From assembly GCF_004768465.1 (NCBI RefSeq), contig NZ_SRMF01000001.1:559693-623692 (forward strand): a stretch of DNA of 64,000 bases, read 5' to 3'. Shown one piece after another: positions 1-7,919 of this stretch (the stretch's first letter is position 1; every line of letters starts with the position of its first letter). The position numbers and the translations under genes were made by a program. The stretch comes from Natronospirillum operosum. GTDB taxonomy: Bacteria; Pseudomonadota; Gammaproteobacteria; Pseudomonadales; Natronospirillaceae. The notes under the pieces are model-generated. The model had not been told where the DNA came from, did no database searches, and worked only from the letters and a program-made list of their open reading frames with translations.

Positions 1-119
1 TCAATACCTTCTGGCATGAACCCTTCGTCGAGCGCCTTGATTTTGACATGGACGCTGCGCGCGAAGAGCTCGAGGAAGCCGGTTATTCCTGGGATGACGA
101 CGGCTACCTGGTGCACTGA
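1..119 (+). CDS. ABC transporter substrate-binding protein, peptide type (C-terminal end only)
   Basis: Only the last 38 codons are inside the window; the gene begins upstream. The readable tail contains AREELEEAGY followed by an Asp-rich stretch and a closing GYLVH. This is the typical end of family 5 (DppA/OppA-like) periplasmic binding proteins, where a helix of the form A..LL.eAGy precedes an acidic loop. Directly downstream come two binding-protein-dependent permeases and a double ATPase of the same transporter class, which supports the call. The protein would bind peptides or a similar ligand in the periplasm; the actual substrate cannot be read from this fragment. Confidence 0.75.
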   Translation, partial: NTFWHEPFVERLDFDMDAAREELEEAGYSWDDDGYLVH

Positions 120-129
120 AGCAGAGCGA

Positions 130-394
130 GTGTCCTGTCTGGTTAATTCGGCGACTCTCTGCGTGCGGTCTGCGGTCTCTGGCCAAGGCGACATCCCGCC
201 GGCGTGGTGGGCCCACTTCAAGGGATGTCAACACAGGCCAGGGGCCGCAGAGGCACGCCCTCCGGGAGCCCCTGAAGCGCTCTGATAGCGGCGTTGCGAT
301 GTTTCGATTTGGAGCCACCAGACCTTCAACATCGCGCCTTGCTCTCAGAGCGCTCAGTGGCTCAGAGCAGTGTCGAATTAACCAGACAGGACAC
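130..394. mobile_element. MITE-like element with 21-bp perfect terminal inverted repeats
   Basis: The sequence GTGTCCTGTCTGGTTAATTC plus G at 130-150 is repeated exactly in reverse complement at 374-394, bounding a 265-bp interval with no credible gene. The interior holds a further hairpin (gacatccc near 189, gggatgtc near 223). Perfect ends, small size and no coding capacity fit a non-autonomous element. No clear target duplication is visible next to the ends, so the transposition claim is inference. It sits between the binding-protein gene and the permease genes of one transporter and may separate their transcription. Confidence 0.5.
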
Positions 395-437
395 TAGTGT
401 CCTGTCGGGGTGAGTGGTCTGCGGACCACCTCACCCC
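385..437. repeat. 22-bp palindrome followed by a long GC-rich hairpin
   Basis: At 385-406 lies a perfect 22-bp palindrome (GACAGGACACT and its complement), formed where the right end of the MITE-like element meets a second copy of its outermost bases. A strong hairpin follows at once: ggggtgagtggtc at 407-419 pairs with 424-437 with one bulged C at 430 and a 4-nt loop. No T-run follows. It may be a second, very short palindromic element or a transcript-stabilising structure between the binding-protein and permease genes. Confidence 0.5.
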
Positions 438-538
438 TGTCTGAATCGGCCCCGCCAGCGGCGGGGCTTCTCTTGTACTACCCCGCCTGAACGCCGCCAC
501 CGGCGACGCGGGGCCGTATGGTTGACGAGAATCCAGCT

Positions 539-1519
539 ATGTCAGCGCGCAGAAACTATATTATCCGCCGTGTCATGCACGGTTTTCTGGCCTTGTTCAT
601 CATCGCCACCCTGTTGTTTTTCCTGTTTCGCCTGGGTCTGCCAGACCCGACCGCGGCCCTGATCACCGAAGGCCTGACGCCGGCCGAGCGCGAGCAGATC
701 CGCGCCCGTTTCGGGCTTGAGCGCCCCCTCTGGGAGCAGTACCTGATCTACCTGGGCAATATCGTGCAGGGTGATTTCGGCTTCTCGTTTCACTACCGGG
801 CGCCGGTAGCCGACATCATCTGGGAACGCCTGGGCAACACCATGGTACTGATGCTGCCCGCCATTGCCCTGGCCTATGCCGTGGGTGTACCGCTGGGTGC
901 ATGGCTGTCCTGGCGGCGGGGTTCCGGCACCGATACCACGGGTATCTTTGTGGGTCTGATGTTCCGCTCCGCACCCATGTTCTGGACCGGCATGATCGCC
1001 ATCCTGTTCTTCGGCATCTACCTGGGCTGGCTGCCGACCAGCGGCATGCGCACGCTGCCCTACGAGGCCAGCGGTTTCCTGGACAAGATCTTCACGCTGG
1101 ATTTCCTGCATCACCTGATCCTGCCGGCTCTGGTGGTCGCTCTGTATTACCTGGGCTCGCCCATGCTGATCATGCGCAACACCATGCTGGAGGTGTACGG
1201 CGAGGATTTCATCGAGATGGCCCGCGCCAAGGGCCTGCCGGAGCGGCGCATTCTCTACAACCACGCCGCGCGCAACGCCCTGTTGCCGGTGGTGACGCAA
1301 CTGGCTGTCACCATTGGTCTGGCTGCCGGCGGCCAGGTGGTGGTCGAGGTTGTGTTCTCCTGGCCCGGCCTGGGGCGTGAAATACTCAATGCCGTGCGCA
1401 CCTCCGACTTTCCTCTGGCGCAGGCCAGCTTCCTGGTGATGGCTGCCTTTGTGATCACGCTGAACCTGCTGGTGGACATGCTGTATACATTGCTGGATCC
1501 GAGGGTGAGCTTCAAATGA
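539..1519 (+). CDS. Peptide-type ABC transporter permease (DppB/OppB-like)
   Basis: Inner-membrane permease of the DppB/OppB family, 326 residues, the usual length. It has a first membrane segment near residues 13-32, a periplasmic stretch, then about five more segments. The cytoplasmic EAA-type loop reads EMARAKGLPERRILYNHAAR and docks the ATPase. The C-terminal LLDPRVSF is typical of the family. I chose ATG 539 because GACGAGA lies 8 nt upstream and the product then starts MSARRNYIIRR; an in-frame ATG at 518 is possible but has no ribosome site. The stop overlaps the next start by 4 nt, so the two permeases are translationally coupled. Substrate unknown. Confidence 0.88.
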   Translation: MSARRNYIIRRVMHGFLALFIIATLLFFLFRLGLPDPTAALITEGLTPAEREQIRARFGLERPLWEQYLIYLGNIVQGDFGFSFHYRAPVADIIWERLGNTMVLMLPAIALAYAVGVPLGAWLSWRRGSGTDTTGIFVGLMFRSAPMFWTGMIAILFFGIYLGWLPTSGMRTLPYEASGFLDKIFTLDFLHHLILPALVVALYYLGSPMLIMRNTMLEVYGEDFIEMARAKGLPERRILYNHAARNALLPVVTQLAVTIGLAAGGQVVVEVVFSWPGLGREILNAVRTSDFPLAQASFLVMAAFVITLNLLVDMLYTLLDPRVSFK

Positions 1520-3255
1520 GATCATCAATACTGAAAAGCGCCGCCGAGCCGGCGCGGGCCATAGTCAGTGATCGCATTGCACTGACCGGCTTTATCGTAC
1601 TGGCCGCCATTGTGGCCATGGCCCTGTTTGCACCCCTGCTCGCCACCCATGATCCGCTGCACATCAATGAGCTGGAAGAGGGCACATTGATGCAGCGTAC
1701 ACAGGCAGAAGACGGATCGGTGCGCTGGGTGCTGTCCGAGCCTCTGGGTGATGTGACGGTCTATGACGCCGCCTGGCAGGATGGCGTTGGCATTGCCGTG
1801 GCCCGGGGTGGCAACGTATACCGCTACGATGGCCAGTGGGCGGCGCTGGATGCGCCCTTCACCGAGTCACTGCGCGCGGTGGCGGTGAGTGCCGCCGGGC
1901 GGGCGCTGATTGTGGGTGAGGGCGGCATCATGGCCCTCTATGACGATACCACCGGTGGTTGGCAGCAAGTCGATGCCCCCGAGTCCGTTGATCTGCATGC
2001 GGTGGCCTGGTCGGACGACGATACGGCCTGGGTTGTCGGTGAGGAGGAGACGATCTGGCGCCTGGACCTGAGCACCGACGCCGTCAGCATTGAAACCCTG
2101 CAGAGCCCGGTCAACCGCGGGCTGGACCTGAACGGGATCGCTTTTGATGCCGACGGCTCGGGACTGGTGATCGGTGAACGCGGCGTGGTGCTGCAGTTCG
2201 ACCCTGATAACGACAGCTTCAGCCTGCTGCGGCTGCCCACCAACCGCACTCTGAACGATATCCATCTGACCGCAGACGGCACCGGCCTGATTGTCGGTGA
2301 ACGGGGTACTCTGCTTGCCCGTGAAGGTGCTGATGCCGACTGGGTGGTAGAGGATGCGCCGGATTCGCGCGCCATCAGGGCAGGCTGGATCGGCAGCGAG
2401 GGCGAGGCCATCGCCGTGGCACGCAACGGCATCATCATGGAACGCCATGGTGATGGCTGGCATCTGGCCTCGACGCAGGGCGCGCGCCATCTGCGGACCC
2501 TGATGGTCACCGAAGATCACTTCTACGCGCTGGGCTCGGATCGTTTCGTGAACCGGCTGTCACCGCCGACGTCCGAGCACTGGTTTGGTACCGATCATCT
2601 GGGTCGGGATCTCTACAGCCAGAACGTCTACGGCTCGCGCATCGCACTGCTGGTCGGTTTTCTCGGCGCGGCGCTGGTCGTTCTGATCGGGGCCAATGTG
2701 GGTCTGATCGCCGGCTATTTCCGGGGCCGCACCGAAACCGTACTGATGCGCACCGTGGATGTGATGTACGGCATACCCTTCGAGCCGTTCGCGCTGATCC
2801 TGGTACTGCTGTTCGAGCCGAGTCTGCTGATTGTCATTCTGGCGGTATCACTGCTGACCTGGCGTACCGTGGCGCGCCTGATTCGTTCGCAGGTGCTGTC
2901 GCTGCGCGAGCGACCCTTCGTCAAGGCCGCCCGCGTGGCCGGCGCCTCGGATCTGCGGATCATGTATATCCACATATTTCCCAATGTCATGCCGCTGGTA
3001 TTCCTCGAACTGGCCATCATTGTGGGGGTGTCCATCATTGCCGAGGCCACCCTGTCGTTCCTGGGTCTGGGGCCGCCGCAGTCCATATCCTGGGGTGGTA
3101 TCCTGCACAACGCCCGCCTGTCCGGCGCCTGGCGTGATGCCTGGTGGTGGAACCTGCCGCCGGGGATTTTCATCATGATCACGGTGTTGTCGGTATTCTT
3201 CATTTCCAGATCACTCGAGCTGGTGGCCAATCCGAGACTGAGGGCACGTCGATGA
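1516..3255 (+). CDS. DppC-like ABC permease with a seven-repeat propeller-like periplasmic insert
   Basis: The protein has 579 residues where DppC/OppC permeases usually have about 300. TM1 is at about 22-43. The family motif HWFGTDHLGRDLYS is at about 355-368, followed by five membrane segments and the EAA loop KAARVAGASDLRIMYIHIFP. Between TM1 and that motif, residues about 78-345 form seven repeats of about 40 residues. The recurring core is A-x-G-x-[A/L]-x-V-G-E-x-G-x-[I/L], for example GLIVGERGTLL and GLVIGERGVVL. This resembles YCF48/BNR-type beta-propeller blades, and seven is a common blade number. The DppC topology puts the first loop in the periplasm, so the insert should face the binding protein. 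It overlaps both neighbours by 4 nt. The permease call is firm; the propeller fold is inferred. Confidence 0.88.
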   Translation: MRSSILKSAAEPARAIVSDRIALTGFIVLAAIVAMALFAPLLATHDPLHINELEEGTLMQRTQAEDGSVRWVLSEPLGDVTVYDAAWQDGVGIAVARGGNVYRYDGQWAALDAPFTESLRAVAVSAAGRALIVGEGGIMALYDDTTGGWQQVDAPESVDLHAVAWSDDDTAWVVGEEETIWRLDLSTDAVSIETLQSPVNRGLDLNGIAFDADGSGLVIGERGVVLQFDPDNDSFSLLRLPTNRTLNDIHLTADGTGLIVGERGTLLAREGADADWVVEDAPDSRAIRAGWIGSEGEAIAVARNGIIMERHGDGWHLASTQGARHLRTLMVTEDHFYALGSDRFVNRLSPPTSEHWFGTDHLGRDLYSQNVYGSRIALLVGFLGAALVVLIGANVGLIAGYFRGRTETVLMRTVDVMYGIPFEPFALILVLLFEPSLLIVILAVSLLTWRTVARLIRSQVLSLRERPFVKAARVAGASDLRIMYIHIFPNVMPLVFLELAIIVGVSIIAEATLSFLGLGPPQSISWGGILHNARLSGAWRDAWWWNLPPGIFIMITVLSVFFISRSLELVANPRLRARR

Positions 3256-5555
3256 GCACAGAAACCATGTTGTCGGTTGAAGATCTGGCTATTCACTATG
3301 CCACGGGCTCGGGGCCGGTGCAGGCAGTGGACGGGGTCAGTTTCGATATCAGGCCGGGCGAAGCGCTGGGTCTGGTAGGTGAATCAGGCTGTGGCAAGAC
3401 CACCGCGGCCAAATCCATGCTGCGCCTGCTGCCGCCCAATGGCAAGACACCGCGCGGCCGCATCGATTTCCAGGGGCGCAATCTGCTCGACCTGGACGAA
3501 GAGGGCATGCGGCGGGTGCGCTGGAAGGACATCGCCTGGATTTCGCAGGCGGCCATGAATGCGCTGGACCCGGTCTACACGGTGGGCGACCAGATCGTGG
3601 AAGCCATGCAGGCGCATATCTCCATCAGCAAGGCGGATGCCTGGACGCATGGCGAAGACCTGTTCCGACAGGTGGGCATAGACCCGGATCGTCTGAGTGC
3701 CTACCCGCACGAAATGAGCGGCGGCATGAAGCAGCGCGCGGTCATTGCCATGGCCCTGGCGCTGGACCCCAAGTTGATCGTGGCCGATGAGCCGACCACG
3801 GCGCTGGATGTGGTGACGCAGGCGCAGATTCTGGCCCGTCTGACCCGCCTGCGGCGCGAGCGCGGCCTGGCGCTGATGTTCATCACGCATGACATTTCAG
3901 TGGTGGTGCAGACCTGTGACCGGGTGGCGGTCATGTATGGCGGTCATATCATGGAGACCGGGCCGGTGCGGGCCGTATTCGGCGAGCCGTTCCATCCCTA
4001 TACCATGGGCCTGACCAACGCCTTTCCGACGCTGGAAGGCGCCCAGCGTGAGCTGATCTCCATCCCCGGGGCACCGCCCAACCTGCTCAATCCGCCGGCG
4101 GGCTGCCGCTTTGCCGAGCGGTGCCCCTTTGCCACCGACCGATGTCGCAGTGAGACGCCGGCCCTGCAGGATGTGGGCGAGGGCCGCCAGGCGGCCTGCC
4201 ATTATCCGGAGCGGGCGGTGGAGTTTCGAGTGCAGGCCATGCGCAACGACACCTGGCAGGTGGTGGGTGAGCGCCTGGGGGAATATGTGCAGACCGGGGT
4301 GCCGCTGGAAAAGACACAGTCGCGGGACCGCCTGATGCAGGTGGACAGGCTGACCAGGGAATTTGATGTCGATGGCGGTCTGCTGGCGTCACTGCCATGG
4401 CGCAAGAACGTTGAGCGCAAGGTGCATGCGGTCGACAGTATCAGCTTTGATCTGTATCAGGGCGAGGTGCTGGGTCTGGCCGGCGAGTCCGGCTCGGGCA
4501 AGACCACCACCGGCGAAATGCTGGTGCGGCTGCAGGACCCCACCTCCGGCGACATCCTGTTTGACGGGCAGAATATCGCGGAGATGCGCAAGGACGACCT
4601 GAAGCAGTTCCGGCGCAGCGCGCAGATGATGTTCCAGGACCCCTATCAGACGCTGAATCCGCGCTTCACCATCTATGAGATCGTCTCTGAGCCGGTTTAT
4701 ATTCATAAACTGGAGCCGGACGAGGCGGCGGTGCACAAACGCGTACGGCTGGCGCTGGAACGGGCCGGGCTGAAGCCGGCGGAGACCTACTGGGAGCGTT
4801 ATCCGCATGAACTGTCCGGCGGCCAGCGGCAGCGCGTGGCCATTGCCCGCGCCATTGTCACCGAACCGCGCTTTATCGTTGCTGATGAGCCGGTGTCGAT
4901 GCTGGATGTGTCGATCCGGGCCGGTGTGCTCAATCTGATGCGGCGCTTCCGTGACGAGATGGGCATCTCTTTCGTCTATGTCAGTCATGACCTGCCGACC
5001 ATCAGCTATGTGACGGACCGAACGGCCATCATGTATCTGGGCCAGATTGTTGAAATCGGGCCGACCGAGACCATTGTGCGGGAGCGCAAGCACCCCTATA
5101 CGCAGCTGCTGATGGATGCCAGCCCAGAGCCGGACCCCTCCGTGGTCAAGCCACCGCTGGAAAGCGCCGGCGAGATTCCCAGTGCCGTGGAGCCGCCGAA
5201 CGGCTGCCACTTCCATACCCGTTGTCCGCATGCGATGGCCCATTGCGGCTGGGAAGGTCGGGACGTGCTGACGGCAATATCCGAGTGGCGGATCGCCGGT
5301 GAAACCACCAGTACGCTGGGACCGGCCCGTATCGATGGGCTGGATGTGGTCTTCAGTCCTGCCGGGGGCGCCAGTGTCGAGGCCATGCAGGCAGAGGCCA
5401 CGGCCATCATGCAGGCCCGGCATGACGCGCTGGTGCAGGCTGCCGAGTTTGTACCGGAAACGGGTGCGCTGCGTATCCGGTTCGGGCACGTGGATTCGCC
5501 CCAGCACCGACTGCTGGCAACGGATCATTCTGTGGCCTGCTATCTGTACGACTGA
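3252..5555 (+). CDS. Fused double ATPase of peptide-type ABC transporter (DppD-DppF fusion)
   Basis: A single 767-residue protein carries two complete nucleotide-binding domains. Domain 1 has Walker [10 protein letters not shown] (about 43-51), signature MSGGMKQR (about 155) and Walker [13 protein letters not shown] (about 175). Domain 2 has GESGSGKTT (about 411), LSGGQRQR (about 521) and [12 protein letters not shown] (about 541). Each is followed by the Cys-rich oligopeptide-transporter tail ([28 protein letters not shown]). After the second tail about 90 further residues end in a sequence I do not recognise. The start ATG overlaps the permease stop (ATGA). The protein would energise the two upstream permeases. 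DppD and DppF are usually separate proteins; fused forms are known in proteobacteria. Confidence 0.92.
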   Translation: MSTETMLSVEDLAIHYATGSGPVQAVDGVSFDIRPGEALGLVGESGCGKTTAAKSMLRLLPPNGKTPRGRIDFQGRNLLDLDEEGMRRVRWKDIAWISQAAMNALDPVYTVGDQIVEAMQAHISISKADAWTHGEDLFRQVGIDPDRLSAYPHEMSGGMKQRAVIAMALALDPKLIVADEPTTALDVVTQAQILARLTRLRRERGLALMFITHDISVVVQTCDRVAVMYGGHIMETGPVRAVFGEPFHPYTMGLTNAFPTLEGAQRELISIPGAPPNLLNPPAGCRFAERCPFATDRCRSETPALQDVGEGRQAACHYPERAVEFRVQAMRNDTWQVVGERLGEYVQTGVPLEKTQSRDRLMQVDRLTREFDVDGGLLASLPWRKNVERKVHAVDSISFDLYQGEVLGLAGESGSGKTTTGEMLVRLQDPTSGDILFDGQNIAEMRKDDLKQFRRSAQMMFQDPYQTLNPRFTIYEIVSEPVYIHKLEPDEAAVHKRVRLALERAGLKPAETYWERYPHELSGGQRQRVAIARAIVTEPRFIVADEPVSMLDVSIRAGVLNLMRRFRDEMGISFVYVSHDLPTISYVTDRTAIMYLGQIVEIGPTETIVRERKHPYTQLLMDASPEPDPSVVKPPLESAGEIPSAVEPPNGCHFHTRCPHAMAHCGWEGRDVLTAISEWRIAGETTSTLGPARIDGLDVVFSPAGGASVEAMQAEATAIMQARHDALVQAAEFVPETGALRIRFGHVDSPQHRLLATDHSVACYLYD

Positions 5556-5572
5556 CCGGAGCGCCCGGGCAC

Positions 5573-5609
5573 GCAAGAGGGCACTCCGGTAACCGGGTTG
5601 CCCTCTTGC
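5573..5609 (+). terminator. Hairpin after the peptide transporter operon
   Basis: An 11-bp perfect stem (GCAAGAGGGCA at 5573-5583, TGCCCTCTTGC at 5599-5609) with a 15-nt loop lies 17 nt after the fused ATPase stop. No T-run follows, so it may stabilise the transcript end or act with Rho rather than as a classical intrinsic terminator. Confidence 0.55.
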
Positions 5610-5669
5610 CTTGCCGCGCAATCTGCACGATAGTCAGCAGTATTTCCGTTGCTCGTGAGGATGCATGGC

Positions 5670-7022
5670 ATGTGTCAAACCCCTGCTCGTCGCTTTGCTG
5701 ATCCTGTTGCCGGCCGTGTGACGCGGCGTTCCCTGATTCAGGGCCTGACGCTGGCCTCGCTGGGCGTGGCGGCGCCAGTCTGGCTGGGAGGCTGTTCAGT
5801 GAATCCGGTTACCGGTCGCCGGCAGCTTATGCTGCTGAGCCGGCAGGATGAAATCCGTATTGATCAGCAACAGTCTCCCCATCAGCTGTCTGCCGATTAT
5901 GGCGTTACGGCCGATGATCGCCTCAACCGGTATGTCGACGAACTGGGGCAGGGCATCGCCCGCATTTCACATCGGCCGGACATGCCGTACAGCTTTCAGG
6001 TCGTCAATGCCAACTACATCAACGCCTACGCCTTTCCCGGCGGCACCGTGGGTCTGACCCGCGGCATCATGCTGGAAATGGAGGATGAAGCCGAGCTGGC
6101 GGCGCTGCTGGGCCATGAAGTGACCCATGTTACGGCGCGTCATGCCGGTCAGCGGGCCTCCCAGGGCATGCTGGCTCAGGTGGCGGTCGGTACGGCGGTG
6201 GCCGGCGCCGGTGAAACGCAGATGGCCGGCGTTGTCGGCGCGGTGGGGCAGATCGGCGCCGGCGCCCTGCTGTCGCGCTACAGTCGTGACAATGAGCGGG
6301 AGGCTGACCGACTGGGCATGGATTACATGGCGGAAGCCGGGCACAACCCGGAAGGCATGATCGGCCTGACCGGCATGCTGACTTCCCTGTCTCGCCGCAA
6401 GCCGAGTGCGATTGAAGTCATGTTTGCCAGCCATCCGACCGGGCAGGAGCGGCTCGACAATGCCCGCAACCAGGTGCGTGACTTTACGCGCAGTCAGCGC
6501 GAGCGTAACCGGCAGAAAGAGCGCTATCAGGACATGATCGCGCCCATCGTGCGCATCCGCCCGGCCATTGAGGCCATGCAGGAAGGCGAGCGGCATCTGG
6601 CCCAGGGCGATGCGGCTGCAGCAGAGACAGCGCTGCAGCGGGCGCTCGAGCAGGCGCCGGAGGATTACACCGGGCTCATGCTGATGGGCAAGCTGCAGCT
6701 CAGTCAGGAGCGTTTCGATCGGGCGCTGTCGTGGTTCGAAGATGCTGCGGCGAGTCTGCCCGGAGAAGCACAGGCGGTGCAGTATCAGGGGCTGGCCCAG
6801 CTCGGCAGCCGTCGTTATGATCGTGCGCTGGATCGGTTCGAGCGCTATGAGGAACTGTTGCCGGGCAATCCGGGCACGGACTTCCTGCTCGGCTACAGCC
6901 ATGAGAATCTGGCCAATCGGTCTCAGGCCGCAGAGCGGTATCAGCGTTTTCTGCAACAGGTACAGCAAGGCGCCCAGGCGGAACACGCCTATCGGCGTCT
7001 GGTGGAATGGGGGTATGTCTGA
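5670..7022 (+). CDS. M48 family zinc metalloprotease with TPR repeats (BepA/YfgC-like lipoprotein)
   Basis: Peptidase family M48 protein of 450 residues. The catalytic motif HEVTH is at residues 149-153 and the downstream Glu ligand lies in NEREADRLGMDY. The N-terminus combines a twin-arginine pair (RRSLIQGL), a hydrophobic segment and a lipobox-like LGGC, so export by Tat and lipid attachment are plausible. The C-terminal third has helical TPR-like repeats (for example AAAETALQRALEQAPEDYTG). The domain order matches BepA/YfgC, periplasmic proteases acting in outer-membrane protein quality control. I chose ATG 5670 because GTGAGGA lies 8 nt upstream; ATG 5661 is too close to that site. Its 3' end overlaps the first crcB gene by 16 nt. 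Confidence 0.88.
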   Translation: MCQTPARRFADPVAGRVTRRSLIQGLTLASLGVAAPVWLGGCSVNPVTGRRQLMLLSRQDEIRIDQQQSPHQLSADYGVTADDRLNRYVDELGQGIARISHRPDMPYSFQVVNANYINAYAFPGGTVGLTRGIMLEMEDEAELAALLGHEVTHVTARHAGQRASQGMLAQVAVGTAVAGAGETQMAGVVGAVGQIGAGALLSRYSRDNEREADRLGMDYMAEAGHNPEGMIGLTGMLTSLSRRKPSAIEVMFASHPTGQERLDNARNQVRDFTRSQRERNRQKERYQDMIAPIVRIRPAIEAMQEGERHLAQGDAAAAETALQRALEQAPEDYTGLMLMGKLQLSQERFDRALSWFEDAAASLPGEAQAVQYQGLAQLGSRRYDRALDRFERYEELLPGNPGTDFLLGYSHENLANRSQAAERYQRFLQQVQQGAQAEHAYRRLVEWGYV

Positions 7023-7444
7023 TCGCGGTAACGAGTCTTTTTGCCTCCCTGCTGCTGGTGGCTCTGGGCGGCGGCGCGGGTGGCTGGCTGCGCCACAGTG
7101 TAGGGCAATGGGTTGCCGAGCATGCCGGCAGTGAGTTTCCCTGGGGCACCCTGGTGGTCAATGTCAGTGGTGCCCTGGTACTGGGTCTGCTGGCGGGGTT
7201 GTTGTGGGCCCCGGCTCTGCTGACCGGTGTCAATCTGACTCAGGTGCCGGTGTGGTCGCTGGTTGTGCTCGGTCTGCTGGGCAGCTATACGACAGTATCC
7301 TCTTTCAGCCTGCAGACCCTGGAACTGATGCAGCACGGGCGCTTTGATCGGGCGCTGCTGAATGTGGTGCTGTCGGTGTCACTGTCCGTTGCCGTGGCTG
7401 CCCTGGGCTGGGGACTGGGCAGTCTGCTGCGGGGGTTGGCATGA
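7007..7444 (+). CDS. crcB: Fluoride channel subunit CrcB/Fluc (first copy)
   Basis: A protein of 145 residues with four membrane segments. Family marks include the N-terminal Gly-rich GGGAGGWLRH, the Asn-containing PWGTLVVNVSGALVLG, and GLLGSYTTVSSFSLQTLEL, which matches the CrcB pore motif G-x-x-G-x-x-T-T-[F/V]-S-[T/S]. CrcB proteins form dual-topology dimers that export fluoride. The start ATG lies inside the protease gene, 16 nt before its stop, and the end overlaps the second crcB by 4 nt. Paired crcB genes are known from other bacteria and are thought to make oppositely oriented subunits of a heterodimer. No fluoride riboswitch is visible nearby. Confidence 0.88.
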   Translation: MGVCLIAVTSLFASLLLVALGGGAGGWLRHSVGQWVAEHAGSEFPWGTLVVNVSGALVLGLLAGLLWAPALLTGVNLTQVPVWSLVVLGLLGSYTTVSSFSLQTLELMQHGRFDRALLNVVLSVSLSVAVAALGWGLGSLLRGLA

Positions 7445-7851
7445 CGCTGGCGCAGCGCCAGGGGCTGGCCGTGGCCGCCGGCAGTGCTCTGGGTGCGCTC
7501 GCCCGGCTGTGGGTGTCCGTGCTGCTCTACAGCGCCCCGGGGCTGACCTTTCCCTGGTCCACTCTGACCGTCAATGTTCTGGGTTCGCTGCTGATCGGTG
7601 CCTGTGCGGCCCTGACCGCGCCGGAGGGCCGCTGGCAGTTGGGTCTGGAAGCCCGCCTGTTTCTGATGGGCGGCTTCTGCGGCGGCTTTACCACCTTTTC
7701 CTTTTTCAGTCTCGAAACCCTGCTGCTGCTCGGACAGGGCAACTGGCCGCTGGCATTGCTCTATGTCGGCCTGACGCTGTTGCTGTGTCTGCTGGCTGTG
7801 GCTGCCGGATTCCACGGCGGGCAGTTGCTGCAGACACAAAAAAGCCGGTAG
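7441..7851 (+). CDS. crcB: Fluoride channel subunit CrcB/Fluc (second copy)
   Basis: A protein of 136 residues with four membrane segments, homologous to the gene just upstream. It shows PWSTLTVNVLGSLLIG and the pore motif GGFCGGFTTFSFFSLET. The ATG overlaps the stop of the first copy (ATGA), so the two subunits should be made together. The first copy starts with few charges before TM1 and this one with MTLAQRQG; which copy faces which way would need a positive-inside count. A strong terminator begins within its last codons. Confidence 0.9.
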   Translation: MTLAQRQGLAVAAGSALGALARLWVSVLLYSAPGLTFPWSTLTVNVLGSLLIGACAALTAPEGRWQLGLEARLFLMGGFCGGFTTFSFFSLETLLLLGQGNWPLALLYVGLTLLLCLLAVAAGFHGGQLLQTQKSR

Positions 7852-7867
7852 TCTCTCTACCGGCTTT
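7841..7867. terminator. Bidirectional intrinsic terminator between crcB and aceF
   Basis: The stem AAAGCCGGTAG (7841-7851) pairs with CTACCGGCTTT (7857-7867) around a 5-nt TCTCT loop. On the plus strand a short T-run follows at 7872-7876; on the minus strand the stem is followed by T residues from the A-tract at 7838-7843. It overlaps the crcB stop and separates two converging transcripts. Confidence 0.8.
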
Positions 7868-7876
7868 CAGGTTTTT

Positions 7877-7902
7877 CCGATGCCTCCCGGCGGAGGCATC
7901 GG
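7877..7902. terminator. Second hairpin, likely terminator for aceF
   Basis: An 11-bp perfect stem (CCGATGCCTCC at 7877-7887, GGAGGCATCGG at 7892-7902) has a 4-nt loop. On the minus strand, as read from aceF, the stem is followed by GGAAAAACC rather than a T-run; on the plus strand it is followed by TTCTTT. It lies 17 nt beyond the aceF stop and probably helps end the aceEF transcript together with the neighbouring hairpin. Confidence 0.6.
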
Positions 7903-7919
7903 TTCTTTCTACAGCAGGG

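Noticed and set aside
130-394. tRNA or small RNA gene
   Set aside because: No cloverleaf or CCA-end pattern; the perfect inverted ends point to a mobile element instead.
4389-5621. 410-codon minus-strand frame
   Set aside because: Antisense shadow of the fused ATPase; no recognisable motif.
5556-5669. Fluoride riboswitch upstream of the protease-crcB unit
   Set aside because: No crcB-motif pseudoknot was recognisable; the gap holds only a simple hairpin.
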